Part shown: in pieces, positions 26,033-33,934 of the stretch
How positions within the stretch are numbered: the stretch's first letter is position 1
How the letters are laid out: every line of letters begins with the position of its first letter
Source of the DNA: Mycolicibacterium neoaurum VKM Ac-1815D
GTDB lineage: Bacteria > Actinomycetota > Actinomycetes > Mycobacteriales > Mycobacteriaceae
Assembly (NCBI RefSeq): GCF_000317305.3
Contig: NC_023036.2
Coordinates: forward strand, 1,922,001 to 1,986,000
DNA length: 64,000 nucleotides
Reading direction: 5' to 3'
Translations under genes and position numbers: made by a program
The notes under the pieces: model-generated
Told to the model about the DNA's origin: nothing
Databases searched by the model: none
Seen by the model: the letters and a program-made list of their open reading frames with translations, nothing else

Positions 26033-26739
26033 GGTCGGGCTCCTGGCTTGATCCCCGTCGCTTCGCTCGCCCGGGGGGTGTTTCCCGTCGCTTCGCTCGC
26101 CCGGGCGCGGGTGACGATCATCCGCACCGGTGTGGGGTCGAATGCATTGCAGGGGTTGTTGATCTGTGGACAATTCGACACCAGCACCAGGGTGTCGATC
26201 TCCGCGCGCAGCGCGACGCGCTTGCCGGGACCGGACAACCCGTCGACGATCCCGAGCGCACCGTCGGGATCCACCGGCACGTTCATGAACCAGTTGATAT
26301 TGCTGGCCATATCGCGGGCATCCAGCCCGTGCCGTGACCCCTCGAGCAGGAAGTTGTCCAGGCAGCCGTGCTGGGCGCGGGTGTGCTGTCCGTAGCGCAG
26401 CGTGTTGGACTCCTTCGAGCAGGCGCCGCCCAGCGTGTCGTGCACCCCGACCTCGTCGGCGACGACCGTCATCAGCGCGTCGCCGGTGTCGGCCCGCAGT
26501 ACCGACCCGGTCGTCAGCGTGATACGGCCCTGGCGCCGAATGGTTTCCGGTGCCGAGTATCGGACTCCGGTATCGGCGGCCGAGTACAGCAGGCAGTCGA
26601 CGGCCTGATTGCCGGCCAGGTCGACGATCGTCAGGACGTCACCGGCACCGACCACCGCCGACCATGAGGCGCGGGCGGCGACGTGCTCGTCGAGCACGAC
26701 GGTCCCGGGGATCAGAGCGGGAATTTCGACAGTGGTCAC
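26029..26739 (-). CDS. Urea-amidolyase-associated protein 2-type (DUF1989; carboxyguanidine deiminase subunit)
   Basis: A 236-residue DUF1989 protein. Typical segments are VGAGDVLTIVDLAGNQAVDC, YSAPETIRRQGRITL and NINWFMNVPVDPDGALGIVDG, and a C-terminal Cys pair in SNCPQINNPCNAFDPTP. In guanidine-degrading clusters two such proteins form the deiminase that turns carboxyguanidine into allophanate and ammonia. The last 20 residues contain an odd tandem repeat of RASEATG created by a DNA repeat. GTG 26739 has AAGGGGG six bases upstream and overlaps the preceding gene by four bases. Which of the two deiminase subunits it is, I infer from order and length only. Confidence 0.8.
   Translation of the reverse strand: MTTVEIPALIPGTVVLDEHVAARASWSAVVGAGDVLTIVDLAGNQAVDCLLYSAADTGVRYSAPETIRRQGRITLTTGSVLRADTGDALMTVVADEVGVHDTLGGACSKESNTLRYGQHTRAQHGCLDNFLLEGSRHGLDARDMASNINWFMNVPVDPDGALGIVDGLSGPGKRVALRAEIDTLVLVSNCPQINNPCNAFDPTPVRMIVTRARASEATGNTPRASEATGIKPGARP
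26054..26105. repeat. Tandem 22-base direct repeat at the 3' end of the DUF1989 gene
   Basis: The same 22 bases (CCCGTCGCTTCGCTCGCCCG followed by GG) occur at 26054-26075 and 26084-26105, a 30-base period. In the gene this adds a ten-residue repeat with RASEATG at the C-terminus. It may be an insertion of a small mycobacterial repeat. Confidence 0.75.
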
Positions 26740-27602
26740 AGCTGCCCCCTTGCGGTGAGGTCGGCGTCGGTGTTGGCGATGGCCTGAGCGTGCTCGGGGC
26801 CCAACGGCCCCAACAGTTCTCCACTGACCAGACGATCCAGGTCGGCCGTGGCGCGCCAGGCGTGCACCTGCAGTGGCGAGCAGGTGAACTGCCCTCGCGG
26901 GTCCAACGGGTGGGCGGTGTTGGCCAGCAGGATGATCGTGTCCACGTGCAGCAGCAGGTCCACCGTGGTGGCGGCGCCGGCGGACCCGAGCCACCGCAGC
27001 GCGCCGTCACCGTCGACCCGAACGCCTTGGAAGAAGGACACCGAGGGCGGCAGGTCGCGGCGGTCCAGTCCGTGCTTGAGCGCGGCGAGGGTGAACAGAT
27101 CGCGGCCGGCGGGCGAGCCGGACTCCGGAGCGGATGCACCGTAACGATCCAGATTACCTGCACGGGTTGATGTTCCGGTCAAGGCATCGTGCCGTCCGGA
27201 AGTGTCGTCGATGAGTGTGGCCAGGACGCGCCCGAAACCGCTGAGCAACGGATGCCCCGATCCCAGGTATGCCTGCCAGGGCACCTTCACCGTATCGGCG
27301 ACATTGAGCCGCTCGTGTGGTGCGTCGGAGCGGTGCAACAGCAGATGCGCGCAGGCATCGCCGTCGGTATCGGTCAGCCGGATGCGGGTGCCGCGAGCCA
27401 GCACCGCGCTGGTATATCCGCCGGGGGCAACGGTTTCCGACCAGACCAGGTCGGTGGCGGCCACGCCGGCAGGCACCGTGGGTGACGCCGATGCCGGCTG
27501 ATGGCGCATGAACTCGGCGGTCCTGCCGTGTTGGGCACGCGCATGGGCCCTGGCGCCGGCGGTGGTGGCCGTTTCGGATGTGCTCGACACAGAGGTGCTC
27601 AC
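26736..27602 (-). CDS. Urea-amidolyase-associated protein 1-type (DUF1989; carboxyguanidine deiminase subunit)
   Basis: A 288-residue DUF1989 protein, first gene of the cluster. Recognisable segments are VLARGTRIRLTDTDGDACAH, LNVADTVKVPWQAYLGSGHP, FTLAALKHGLDRRDLPPSVS and HPLDPRGQFTCSPLQVHAW with its conserved Cys. The first 50 residues are low-complexity Ser/Thr/Ala, so the true start could be later (for instance Met32, RHQPASA). With its neighbour it should form carboxyguanidine deiminase. An AmtR-type palindrome lies 43-57 bases upstream of the GTG at 27602. It overlaps the next gene by four bases. Confidence 0.8.
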   Translation of the reverse strand: MSTSVSSTSETATTAGARAHARAQHGRTAEFMRHQPASASPTVPAGVAATDLVWSETVAPGGYTSAVLARGTRIRLTDTDGDACAHLLLHRSDAPHERLNVADTVKVPWQAYLGSGHPLLSGFGRVLATLIDDTSGRHDALTGTSTRAGNLDRYGASAPESGSPAGRDLFTLAALKHGLDRRDLPPSVSFFQGVRVDGDGALRWLGSAGAATTVDLLLHVDTIILLANTAHPLDPRGQFTCSPLQVHAWRATADLDRLVSGELLGPLGPEHAQAIANTDADLTARGQL

Positions 27603-27644
27603 TGATCACTCTCGCGCAGTCGGGAGTCCGTCGGAACGGACTTT

Positions 27645-27658
27645 CTGTCAGATGACAG
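27645..27658. promoter_or_regulatory. AmtR-type operator 1
   Basis: Perfect palindrome CTGTCAGATGACAG, preceded by TTT. It lies 43-57 bases before the first gene of the guanidine cluster (minus strand). The CTGTC-N4-GACAG core is, as I recall, the AmtR box of M. smegmatis. A near-identical copy is at 27740. Confidence 0.7.
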
Positions 27659-27739
27659 TTTTCGCGGCGAGCGCGCTGTCGTGGTTGCGTCGATGTAACC
27701 GATGATTCGGGGACTGTTAACAACGGGTGGCCTATGTTT

Positions 27740-27753
27740 CTGTCAAATGACAG
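27740..27753. promoter_or_regulatory. AmtR-type operator 2
   Basis: Palindrome CTGTCAAATGACAG, preceded by TTT. With its flank it matches operator 1 at 16 of 17 positions. It lies 47-60 bases before ATG 27800 of the plus-strand gene, so both divergent transcripts appear to have their own site, about 95 bases apart. Confidence 0.7.
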
Positions 27754-27799
27754 GTATTGGGGGGCTATCCTCGATCGCGCGACGACGGTGGGAGATGTG

Positions 27800-28678
27800 A
27801 TGTTCGAACGCGCGAAGTACATGGTCTCGTTCGTCGGCGCCTACCGGCGGGCACGTCGCCATGGCGACGAACACCAATCGGCCCTGGCGCGCGCCGCCGA
27901 CGATATGTTCGCTGGCCCGGGCATCGAATCACCCGATTCCGTGCACGCACTCTGGTGCGACCCCGACGAACACGTCACTGTCGACGGAGGCGGCTGGTTC
28001 GGTGCCGGAGCGTTCGACATCACCGCCGCCCACCTCGACCTGCTCCGCCACGCTCGCCTCGGGTGGGACGGAGCCGAACGCGGTGCGCCCTGCCTCGATC
28101 CCACAGCCCCCTATGGCCGCGCCGATCTGCTGTCCCAACTCGGCGAGGTGTTCGAGACCGACGCCGTCGACGAGCTCGCCAGGCGACATGTCGAGATGTA
28201 CTTCGTGCTGGCTCGCTTCCTGCGACACGCCGTGCTGGAGCCTGGGCAGTACCGGATGCGCAATGTGACGGCGCCTCGGCTGCGTGCCGTTCTGCGCGGG
28301 TACGGCGAACTCCGCGACGAGGATCTCGGTCTCGGCGCCTACGGCGTTCTCGTGGAGCCGGAACACCTGCAATTGCTGCGCGGTATCGAGATCCGCTGGC
28401 CGTCGCCGTATGAGTGTGCCGACCGGTTGGCCGCCGGCCGGTTCCCGGCGGCCGGCGCGGACCCCAAGCGACCCTACGGAGACTTCACCTTCATCGAGGT
28501 GGACATGGCGCGCATTCTCGGGGTGCTGCCGCCCCCGCCGAGCGAGGGGCCCGCTGTCTTCGAGCCGGGTCCCGAGCTCGCCCGGCGCCTGCAGCGGTTG
28601 CACTGGCAGATGCTGTCGACCATGCAGGTGTTCCTGGAGCACGCCGAGCTGGCACCAGGTCGCTATGAGCTGAACTGA
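27800..28678 (+). CDS. Hypothetical protein with an internal tandem duplication
   Basis: A 292-residue soluble protein that I cannot assign to a family. It is built from two related units. Unit 1 (about 71-156) has AAHLDLLRHARLGW, DPTAPYGR, ELARRHVEMY and LRHAVLEPGQY. Unit 2 (about 185-292) has PEHLQLLRGIEIRW, DPKRPYGD, ELARRLQRLH and LEHAELAPGRY. The HLxLLR...W...DPxxPYG pattern recalls uncharacterised bacterial proteins sometimes found near immunity genes. ATG 27800 has GGGAG seven bases upstream; an ATG at 27734 would overlap the AmtR-type operator and is rejected. It is followed by the Imm-5-like gene after 17 bases. Confidence 0.7.
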   Translation: MFERAKYMVSFVGAYRRARRHGDEHQSALARAADDMFAGPGIESPDSVHALWCDPDEHVTVDGGGWFGAGAFDITAAHLDLLRHARLGWDGAERGAPCLDPTAPYGRADLLSQLGEVFETDAVDELARRHVEMYFVLARFLRHAVLEPGQYRMRNVTAPRLRAVLRGYGELRDEDLGLGAYGVLVEPEHLQLLRGIEIRWPSPYECADRLAAGRFPAAGADPKRPYGDFTFIEVDMARILGVLPPPPSEGPAVFEPGPELARRLQRLHWQMLSTMQVFLEHAELAPGRYELN

Positions 28679-28695
28679 CGGGCACAATCACGAGC

Positions 28696-29238
28696 GTGGC
28701 CGACTTCGACCTTTCCGTCGAGGAACTACGTCTGGTGGCGTGCTTTGTCGCCGACGCGTCGGAGCCGCTGATTGCCCAAGCGGCGGAGCCGCTGATCCCC
28801 GGTTACGAGACCGCCCGCCCCGATGATCCGCGTCCTGGTGCGGCGGTGGCGGCGGCTCGGGCCTTCATCACCGGTGCGCCGCGCAGTCGGTGGCAGCGGC
28901 TGGCGTCGATGGATGCCCACCGCGCGGCGGCCGAATCCGGTACCGAATCGGCGCGACTGGCCGCCCAGGCTGCCGGCGACGCGGCATGCGCGGCATACCT
29001 GCACCCCATCGCCAAGGCGCACCAGGTCGGCCACATCCTGCGGGCGGACGCGAATGCCGCGCGGATCGCCGAGATCGTCGATGGTCCCTTTGCTGCGGCG
29101 CGGGTACTGGAATCGGCGCGGCGGCGGGCTGAACCCGGCCTTGTCGATGTGCTGCGCAGATACCCGCCGCATACGTCGGCCTCCAACCGGGTGGCGCAGC
29201 TGATATCTGCGCTGGACAGCGCGCTACGTAGCCGGTGA
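28696..29238 (+). CDS. Imm-5-like putative immunity-type protein
   Basis: A 180-residue mostly helical protein. The sequence has the pattern of the Imm-5-like family: EELRLVACFVADASEPLI at the N-terminus, DPRPGAAVAAARAFITGAPR, then an Ala-rich helix with a final HPIAKAHQVGHILRA. The name comes from genome-context predictions of polymorphic-toxin immunity. A role outside toxin systems is just as possible, and no toxin gene is visible here. It starts with GTG 28696, 17 bases after the duplicated-domain gene, so the two are likely cotranscribed. Family assignment is by eye. Confidence 0.55.
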   Translation: MADFDLSVEELRLVACFVADASEPLIAQAAEPLIPGYETARPDDPRPGAAVAAARAFITGAPRSRWQRLASMDAHRAAAESGTESARLAAQAAGDAACAAYLHPIAKAHQVGHILRADANAARIAEIVDGPFAAARVLESARRRAEPGLVDVLRRYPPHTSASNRVAQLISALDSALRSR

Positions 29239-29291
29239 AGCGCCCATGAGCGACGCGGGTCGGGGTGTGCCCCGTTGCTAGGATTGCCGAC

Positions 29292-30065
29292 GTGCCAGAC
29301 GATAACGAACCCGAGGTCAACGACACCGAAGTCGACAGCACCGAGGTCGACAGCGCCGGCGTCGACGAGACCGACGGCGAGAAAACGTCCGGCGAGAAGG
29401 CCGCCCGCAAGGCGGCCGACACCTCGGCCCCCGCTGACGATTCCGACGATGACGATTCAGATGGTGACGAGACCGGATCCACCCGCGGGCCCGCCGTCAT
29501 CGCGGTCAGTGCGATGCTCGTCGCCATCGCCACACTGGGGGCATCGGCCTACATGTGGCGCAATCCGGTCAACAGCGGCCCGGCCGCTGCCGCCGCGCCC
29601 GTGGCCGAAACGTTCACCGAGGAGCAGCGGGCGCAGTCGCAGGCGCAGGTCTGTGACGCTTTCGCCCTCGTCAGTGTCGGCGTCGCCAACAGCAGCGCAA
29701 TGCAACAACCCGCGGCCAACCAGGGTAACTTCGGTGCGGCGATAGCCGTCGCGGCCAATGCGCGACTCGCGCTGCTCGGCGGCGGACAGTTCCTGCTCAA
29801 CCGAGTCGAGCCCGCCACCCCCGACGAGCTCGCCGATGCTGCTCGCGACTTCGGCAACACACTGATGGACGTCGGCGCTGCGGCGATCGCCGAGATTCCG
29901 ACCAATGATCCCGCGCAGCAGCAGCGACTCAAGGACGCCGACGAGCAGAACACCAAGCTCGATCAGATCTGCAATCCGCCGACCGAGCCGGCGCCGGCGC
30001 CCCCGGCACCGCCCGGCGCTCCCGCGCTGCCGGGTGCACCTACCCCCGGTGAACCAGGGAACTGA
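29292..30065 (+). CDS. Mce-associated-like single-pass membrane protein
   Basis: A 257-residue protein. The first 70 residues are very acidic with imperfect repeats (DTEVDSTEVDSAGVDE and a run of Asp/Ser). One membrane helix follows (AVIAVSAMLVAIATLGASAYMW), then an extracytoplasmic domain of about 130 residues with two Cys (VCDAFAL and QICNPP) and a Pro/Ala-rich end. The architecture resembles mycobacterial Mce-associated or other conserved single-pass proteins, but no domain is firmly recognised. GTG 29292 has AGGA about nine bases upstream; a frame from 29265 looks less likely. It follows the Imm-5-like gene by 53 bases. Confidence 0.7.
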   Translation: MPDDNEPEVNDTEVDSTEVDSAGVDETDGEKTSGEKAARKAADTSAPADDSDDDDSDGDETGSTRGPAVIAVSAMLVAIATLGASAYMWRNPVNSGPAAAAAPVAETFTEEQRAQSQAQVCDAFALVSVGVANSSAMQQPAANQGNFGAAIAVAANARLALLGGGQFLLNRVEPATPDELADAARDFGNTLMDVGAAAIAEIPTNDPAQQQRLKDADEQNTKLDQICNPPTEPAPAPPAPPGAPALPGAPTPGEPGN

Positions 30066-30066
30066 C

Positions 30067-30095
30067 ACCGCGCTGTCCTTTGCAAAGCGCGCGGT
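30067..30095 (+). terminator. Possible weak terminator hairpin
   Basis: A seven-base stem ACCGCGC (30067-30073) with its complement at 30089-30095 around a 15-base loop, just after the stop of the membrane protein gene. The loop is long and there is no T tract. The rest of the gap to 30316 shows nothing else I can support. Confidence 0.35.
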
Positions 30096-30316
30096 TCTGC
30101 CATTGCTGAGAGGCCGCTCAGCCACCGATTCGGCATGAATCCGGTGTCTGTCCACGTCGCATCGGGTGCGGTCACCAGGCCGTAGAGACTGAATTGTCGT
30201 CGACGTCAGCGTAGGGGCCCGATTTTGGCAAAGGTCATATAGTTTCCGGTCATGGATCGCATCAGGATGCGCACTGCTCACGTCGCCACCATGTCGAGCG
30301 GCTGTCGGAGCCTGCG

Positions 30317-31900
30317 ATGAATGTGCTTGCCACAGCGCTGGCCGACACCCTGTCCCGCAGTCCCCGGGACCTCGTCCTGCTCGCCGACAAGCAATGGTCG
30401 CGCCATCCCTGGCAGGAGATCCATGCCAGGGCGGGCACCGCCGCCGAGCGGCTGCTCGACCAGGACATCCGCCGGGTGGGACTGGTCGGTGCGCCGACCG
30501 CCGAACTCGTCTCGACCATCATCGGCGCCCTCTACGCCGGTGCCGCCGTGTCCATCCTGCCCGGACCCATCCGCGGTGCCGATGCCACCCAGTGGGCGCA
30601 GGCGACCCTGGAGCGGTTCCGCGGTATCGGTGTGCAGCTGGTGGCCAGCCAGGGCGCTTACCTGGAGCAGATCTGCACCGCAGGGCAGGTGCCGCCCATT
30701 GTCGAACTAGCCGACCTGGCACCCGTCGGCCGGCCGGGCGCCATGGCCGAGCCTGACGCCGAGGCGCCGACCGCGATCCTGCAGGGAACCGCGGGCTCGA
30801 CGGGCGCCCCGAAGACCGTGCAGCTGCCACCGGCCGCGGTATTGGCCAATCTCAGCGGTCTGGGCACGCGGATCGGTCTGCAGCCCGACGATGTGGGATG
30901 TTCCTGGCTACCGCTCTACCACGATATGGGGCTGACCTTCCTGCTTGCCGGAGCCTTGGCGGGCGCCGAGGTATGGCAGGCGCCGACGGCGGCGTTCCAG
31001 GCCTCACCGTTCCGGTGGCTGAACTGGCTGTCGGAGAGCCGGGCCTCGCTGACCGCAGCGCCCAACATGGCCTACGGCATGATCGGAAAGTACTCCCGCC
31101 GCGTCGCCGATGTCGACCTGTCCGCGGTGCGGTTCGCCCTCAATGGTGGCGAGCCCGTCGGCTGCGAGCTCACCGAGCGGTTCGCCGTCGAGATGGCCCG
31201 CTTCGGGTTCGCCGCAGGAGCCCTTTCGCCGTCCTATGGTCTGGCCGAATCCACCTGTGCGGTAACGGTTCCCGTTCCGGGGCAGGGGTTGCGCGTGGAC
31301 GAGACCACCTTCACCACCGAGGAGGGCAGCGCGGTGCGCAGACACGCGGTGCTCGGCACGCCGATCGAGGGTATGGAGATGCGCATCGAACCCTCCGACG
31401 GGGTCGCCACCGAGGTCTCCGGCAGGCAGGTCGGCGAAGTCGCCATCCGGGGCACCTCGATGATGTCCGGTTACCTCGGCGAACACCCGCACCCTGCCGA
31501 CGAATGGTTCCGCACCGGCGATCTGGGCTACCTGGTCGACGGCGGACTGGTGGTCTGCGGTCGGGCCAAGGAGATCATCACGATGGCCGGGCGCAACATC
31601 TTTCCCGCCGAGATCGAGCGGATCGCGGCCCGGGTGCCGGGCGTGCGGGAGGGCGCCGTGGTGGCGGTCGGCATCGGCGAAGGTTCGGTGCGTCCCGGGC
31701 TGGTGGTCACGGCCGAGTTCCGCGGTCCGGACGAGGCGGGCGCTCGAGCCGAGCTCATGAGAGAGGTGGCCTCGGGCTGCGGTGTCGTGCCCGCCGAGGT
31801 GGTGTTCGTCAAACCAGGGACCCTGCCGCGCACATCATCGGGCAAGCTGCGGCGGCTCGAGGTCAAACGCGGACTCGAGGTCACCGCGACCCGACTGTGA
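30317..31900 (+). CDS. mbtM: MbtM/FadD33-like fatty-acyl-AMP ligase
   Basis: A 527-residue adenylating enzyme. It follows M. tuberculosis FadD33 (MbtM) closely: [40 protein letters not shown] (phosphate loop, near 157), [21 protein letters not shown] and [17 protein letters not shown]. The adenylation C-domain has [25 protein letters not shown] and the catalytic Lys in [10 protein letters not shown] (about 510). MbtM activates the acyl chain of mycobactin and loads it on MbtL. The usual partners mbtL, mbtN and mbtK are not adjacent, and I see no IdeR box upstream. ATG 30317 has GGAG six bases before it. Confidence 0.85.
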   Translation: MNVLATALADTLSRSPRDLVLLADKQWSRHPWQEIHARAGTAAERLLDQDIRRVGLVGAPTAELVSTIIGALYAGAAVSILPGPIRGADATQWAQATLERFRGIGVQLVASQGAYLEQICTAGQVPPIVELADLAPVGRPGAMAEPDAEAPTAILQGTAGSTGAPKTVQLPPAAVLANLSGLGTRIGLQPDDVGCSWLPLYHDMGLTFLLAGALAGAEVWQAPTAAFQASPFRWLNWLSESRASLTAAPNMAYGMIGKYSRRVADVDLSAVRFALNGGEPVGCELTERFAVEMARFGFAAGALSPSYGLAESTCAVTVPVPGQGLRVDETTFTTEEGSAVRRHAVLGTPIEGMEMRIEPSDGVATEVSGRQVGEVAIRGTSMMSGYLGEHPHPADEWFRTGDLGYLVDGGLVVCGRAKEIITMAGRNIFPAEIERIAARVPGVREGAVVAVGIGEGSVRPGLVVTAEFRGPDEAGARAELMREVASGCGVVPAEVVFVKPGTLPRTSSGKLRRLEVKRGLEVTATRL

Positions 31901-31904
31901 TGAC

Positions 31905-32234
31905 CTAACCGCTCATCGAGTTCCACGGGCAGAACGCGATGGTCGCGGTACCGACCATGAACGTCGCCACGTTCTCGGGAACCTTGTCGGCGTTGATCAC
32001 CACGTCGACGACGTCGAGTTGGTTGACCCCGCCGTCCATGGTGGTGCACAGTTCGTGGCCGCTGGCCAGCGCGGTGGCGGGGGTGTAGAAGCCGGGGATG
32101 ATGCCGGCATTGCGCAGCGCGTTGAGGTATGCGCGCTCGGTGTTCTCGTCGGCGCCGGCCGCGGGCGCGCCCAGCAGTGCGGCCGCCCCCGCCACGGATA
32201 CGGCGAGGACTCCACGGGACAAACTGCTGCGCAT
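31905..32234 (-). CDS. Secreted DUF732-family protein
   Basis: A 109-residue exported protein with a signal peptide (RSSLSRGVLAVSVAGAAALL then GAPAAGA, cleavage probably near 28). The mature part, about 80 residues, has the DUF732 features: a helix with RAYLNALRNAGIIPG, an ASGHELCTTMDGG segment and a final FCPWNS, giving two Cys that can form a disulfide. DUF732 proteins are common in mycobacterial secretomes and have no known function. It converges on mbtM with a four-base gap and is divergent from the CocE-type gene. Confidence 0.85.
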   Translation of the reverse strand: MRSSLSRGVLAVSVAGAAALLGAPAAGADENTERAYLNALRNAGIIPGFYTPATALASGHELCTTMDGGVNQLDVVDVVINADKVPENVATFMVGTATIAFCPWNSMSG

Positions 32235-32305
32235 ACCCCGACGGTAGTCACTGATCGTGGCCGCGACGAACGATTATGGCGACGATTCGGACACAATGGT
32301 CGGCG

Positions 32306-33934
32306 ATGGCTTCCACTCGACCCACCCCACCCGGTCCACTCGTACGGCTGGCCACCCGCCTGGTGAGTGCGCGGTGGCGGCTGGCGCGGGCGACCACCGG
32401 CTACCGGGTGGACCGCGACATCGCGGTCCCCATGCGTGACGGTGTCGACCTGCTGACCGACCTCTACCTCCCCCTCGTCCTCGGCGCAGAACCCGCGGGC
32501 ACGGTGCTGATCCGCACCCCCTACGGTCGCACCAACCTTCCCGCCACCGTGACCGCCGCGGTCTACGCCCAGCGCGGATATCAGGTGGTGATGCAAAGCG
32601 TCCGAGGAACTTTCGGCTCCGGTGGCGACTTCCACCCCGGGCATGCGGAGTCCGATGATGCCGCGGACACGCTGACCTGGCTGCGCGACCAGCCCTGGTT
32701 CGGTGGGCGACTGTTCACTGTCGGGTCCTCCTATCTCGGCTACACCCAGTGGGCGCTGTTGGTGGACCCGCCCCCGGAGCTGGACACCTCGGTAATCGGC
32801 ATGGCTCCGCACGATTTTGCCGAATCCGGCTGGGGCACCGGTTCATTCGCACTCGCCGACTTCCTGACCTGGAGCTATCAGGTCGCCACCCAGGAAGACG
32901 GGGGGACGCTGCGCACCATCATCCGGATGCTGACGATGCCGCGCAGGTTGCGCCGACCGTTGCGGACCGTACCGCTGCGCGACGCCGGTGCGAAGATCCT
33001 GAAGGATCGTGCGCCGTGGCATGAGTCGTGGCTGCGCACCCCGGACGTCTCCGATTCGTACTGGCGGCCCGCCCGGCTCGGCCGCGCATTGCAGCGCACC
33101 CGCACCCCGGTGCTGTTGGTGAGCGGCTGGCAGGACGTCTTCCTCACCCAGACCGTCGAACAGTACCGCCGACTCCGTGATGGTGGTGCCGGCCCGACGC
33201 TGATCGTCGGCCCATGGACCCACGGGGACGGCGGCGGGGACGTCTTGCGAGAATCGTTGAGCTGGTTGGCCGGTGCGCGGTTCGACGGTGTCCGGGTATT
33301 CGTCACCGGAGACGGCTGGCGTGACCTGTCATCCTGGCCGCCGCCGTCCGACGAGCAACTGTGGTGGCTGGGTCCGCGGGCCGCGCTGACACCGCAGCCG
33401 GTGGACGGGCCGGCCGCCCGGTTCGTCTACGACCCGGCCGACCCGACTCCGACCATCGGGGGCCGGTTGTTGTTCGCACCACGGGGCTACCGCGAGGATT
33501 CGGCGCTGGCGGCCCGCAATGACGTCATCACCTTCACCGGGGCGGTGCTCGACCGCCCCGTGGAGGTGATCGGCACTCCCGCGGTCGAGTTGGACCATCG
33601 CACCGACACCGGCTGGTGTGACGTCGCGGTGCGGATCAGTGAGGTCGGTGTCGACGGCCGTTCCCGCAATGTCAGCGACGGCTACACCACCCGGACCCCC
33701 ACCGACAGCGGGGTGCTCAGGCTGGATCTCGACCCGATCGCACACCGGTTCGCGGCGGGGTCGCGGATCCGGCTGTCCATTGCCGGCGGCTCGTATCCGC
33801 GATTTGCCAGGAACCCGGGCACCGGCGAGTCGGTGTGGACGGCATCGCGATTGGTACCCACCACCCACGAGATCGGCACGCGGTCCCGGCTTATCCTGCC
33901 CATCGTGAATGGACACCGCGTCAACGGATTTTGA
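32306..33934 (+). CDS. CocE/NonD-family serine hydrolase (X-Pro dipeptidyl-peptidase type)
   Basis: A 542-residue alpha/beta hydrolase of the CocE/PepX family. The N-terminal catalytic domain has VPMRDGVDLLTDLYLP, IRTPYGR, the oxyanion region QSVRGTFGSGG, the nucleophile Ser in VGSSYLGYTQW and the catalytic His in GPWTHGDGG. The C-terminal jelly-roll (from about 390) has RPVEVIGTPAVEL and RFAAGSRIRLSIAGGSYPRF. The family cleaves esters, amides or X-Pro peptides; the substrate is unknown. An in-frame ATG at 32276 would add ten residues; neither has a clear ribosome site. Confidence 0.85.
   Translation: MASTRPTPPGPLVRLATRLVSARWRLARATTGYRVDRDIAVPMRDGVDLLTDLYLPLVLGAEPAGTVLIRTPYGRTNLPATVTAAVYAQRGYQVVMQSVRGTFGSGGDFHPGHAESDDAADTLTWLRDQPWFGGRLFTVGSSYLGYTQWALLVDPPPELDTSVIGMAPHDFAESGWGTGSFALADFLTWSYQVATQEDGGTLRTIIRMLTMPRRLRRPLRTVPLRDAGAKILKDRAPWHESWLRTPDVSDSYWRPARLGRALQRTRTPVLLVSGWQDVFLTQTVEQYRRLRDGGAGPTLIVGPWTHGDGGGDVLRESLSWLAGARFDGVRVFVTGDGWRDLSSWPPPSDEQLWWLGPRAALTPQPVDGPAARFVYDPADPTPTIGGRLLFAPRGYREDSALAARNDVITFTGAVLDRPVEVIGTPAVELDHRTDTGWCDVAVRISEVGVDGRSRNVSDGYTTRTPTDSGVLRLDLDPIAHRFAAGSRIRLSIAGGSYPRFARNPGTGESVWTASRLVPTTHEIGTRSRLILPIVNGHRVNGF

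Noticed and set aside
27603..27799. A guanidine-I (ykkC) riboswitch before the guanidine cluster
   Set aside because: Neither strand shows the conserved ykkC segments, and the leader between operator 1 and the start is too short. Only a six-base hairpin (GTCCGT/ACGGAC, 27626-27641) is present.
30066..30316. An IdeR iron box before mbtM
   Set aside because: No TTAGGTTAGGCTAACCTAA-like palindrome is visible in the gap.
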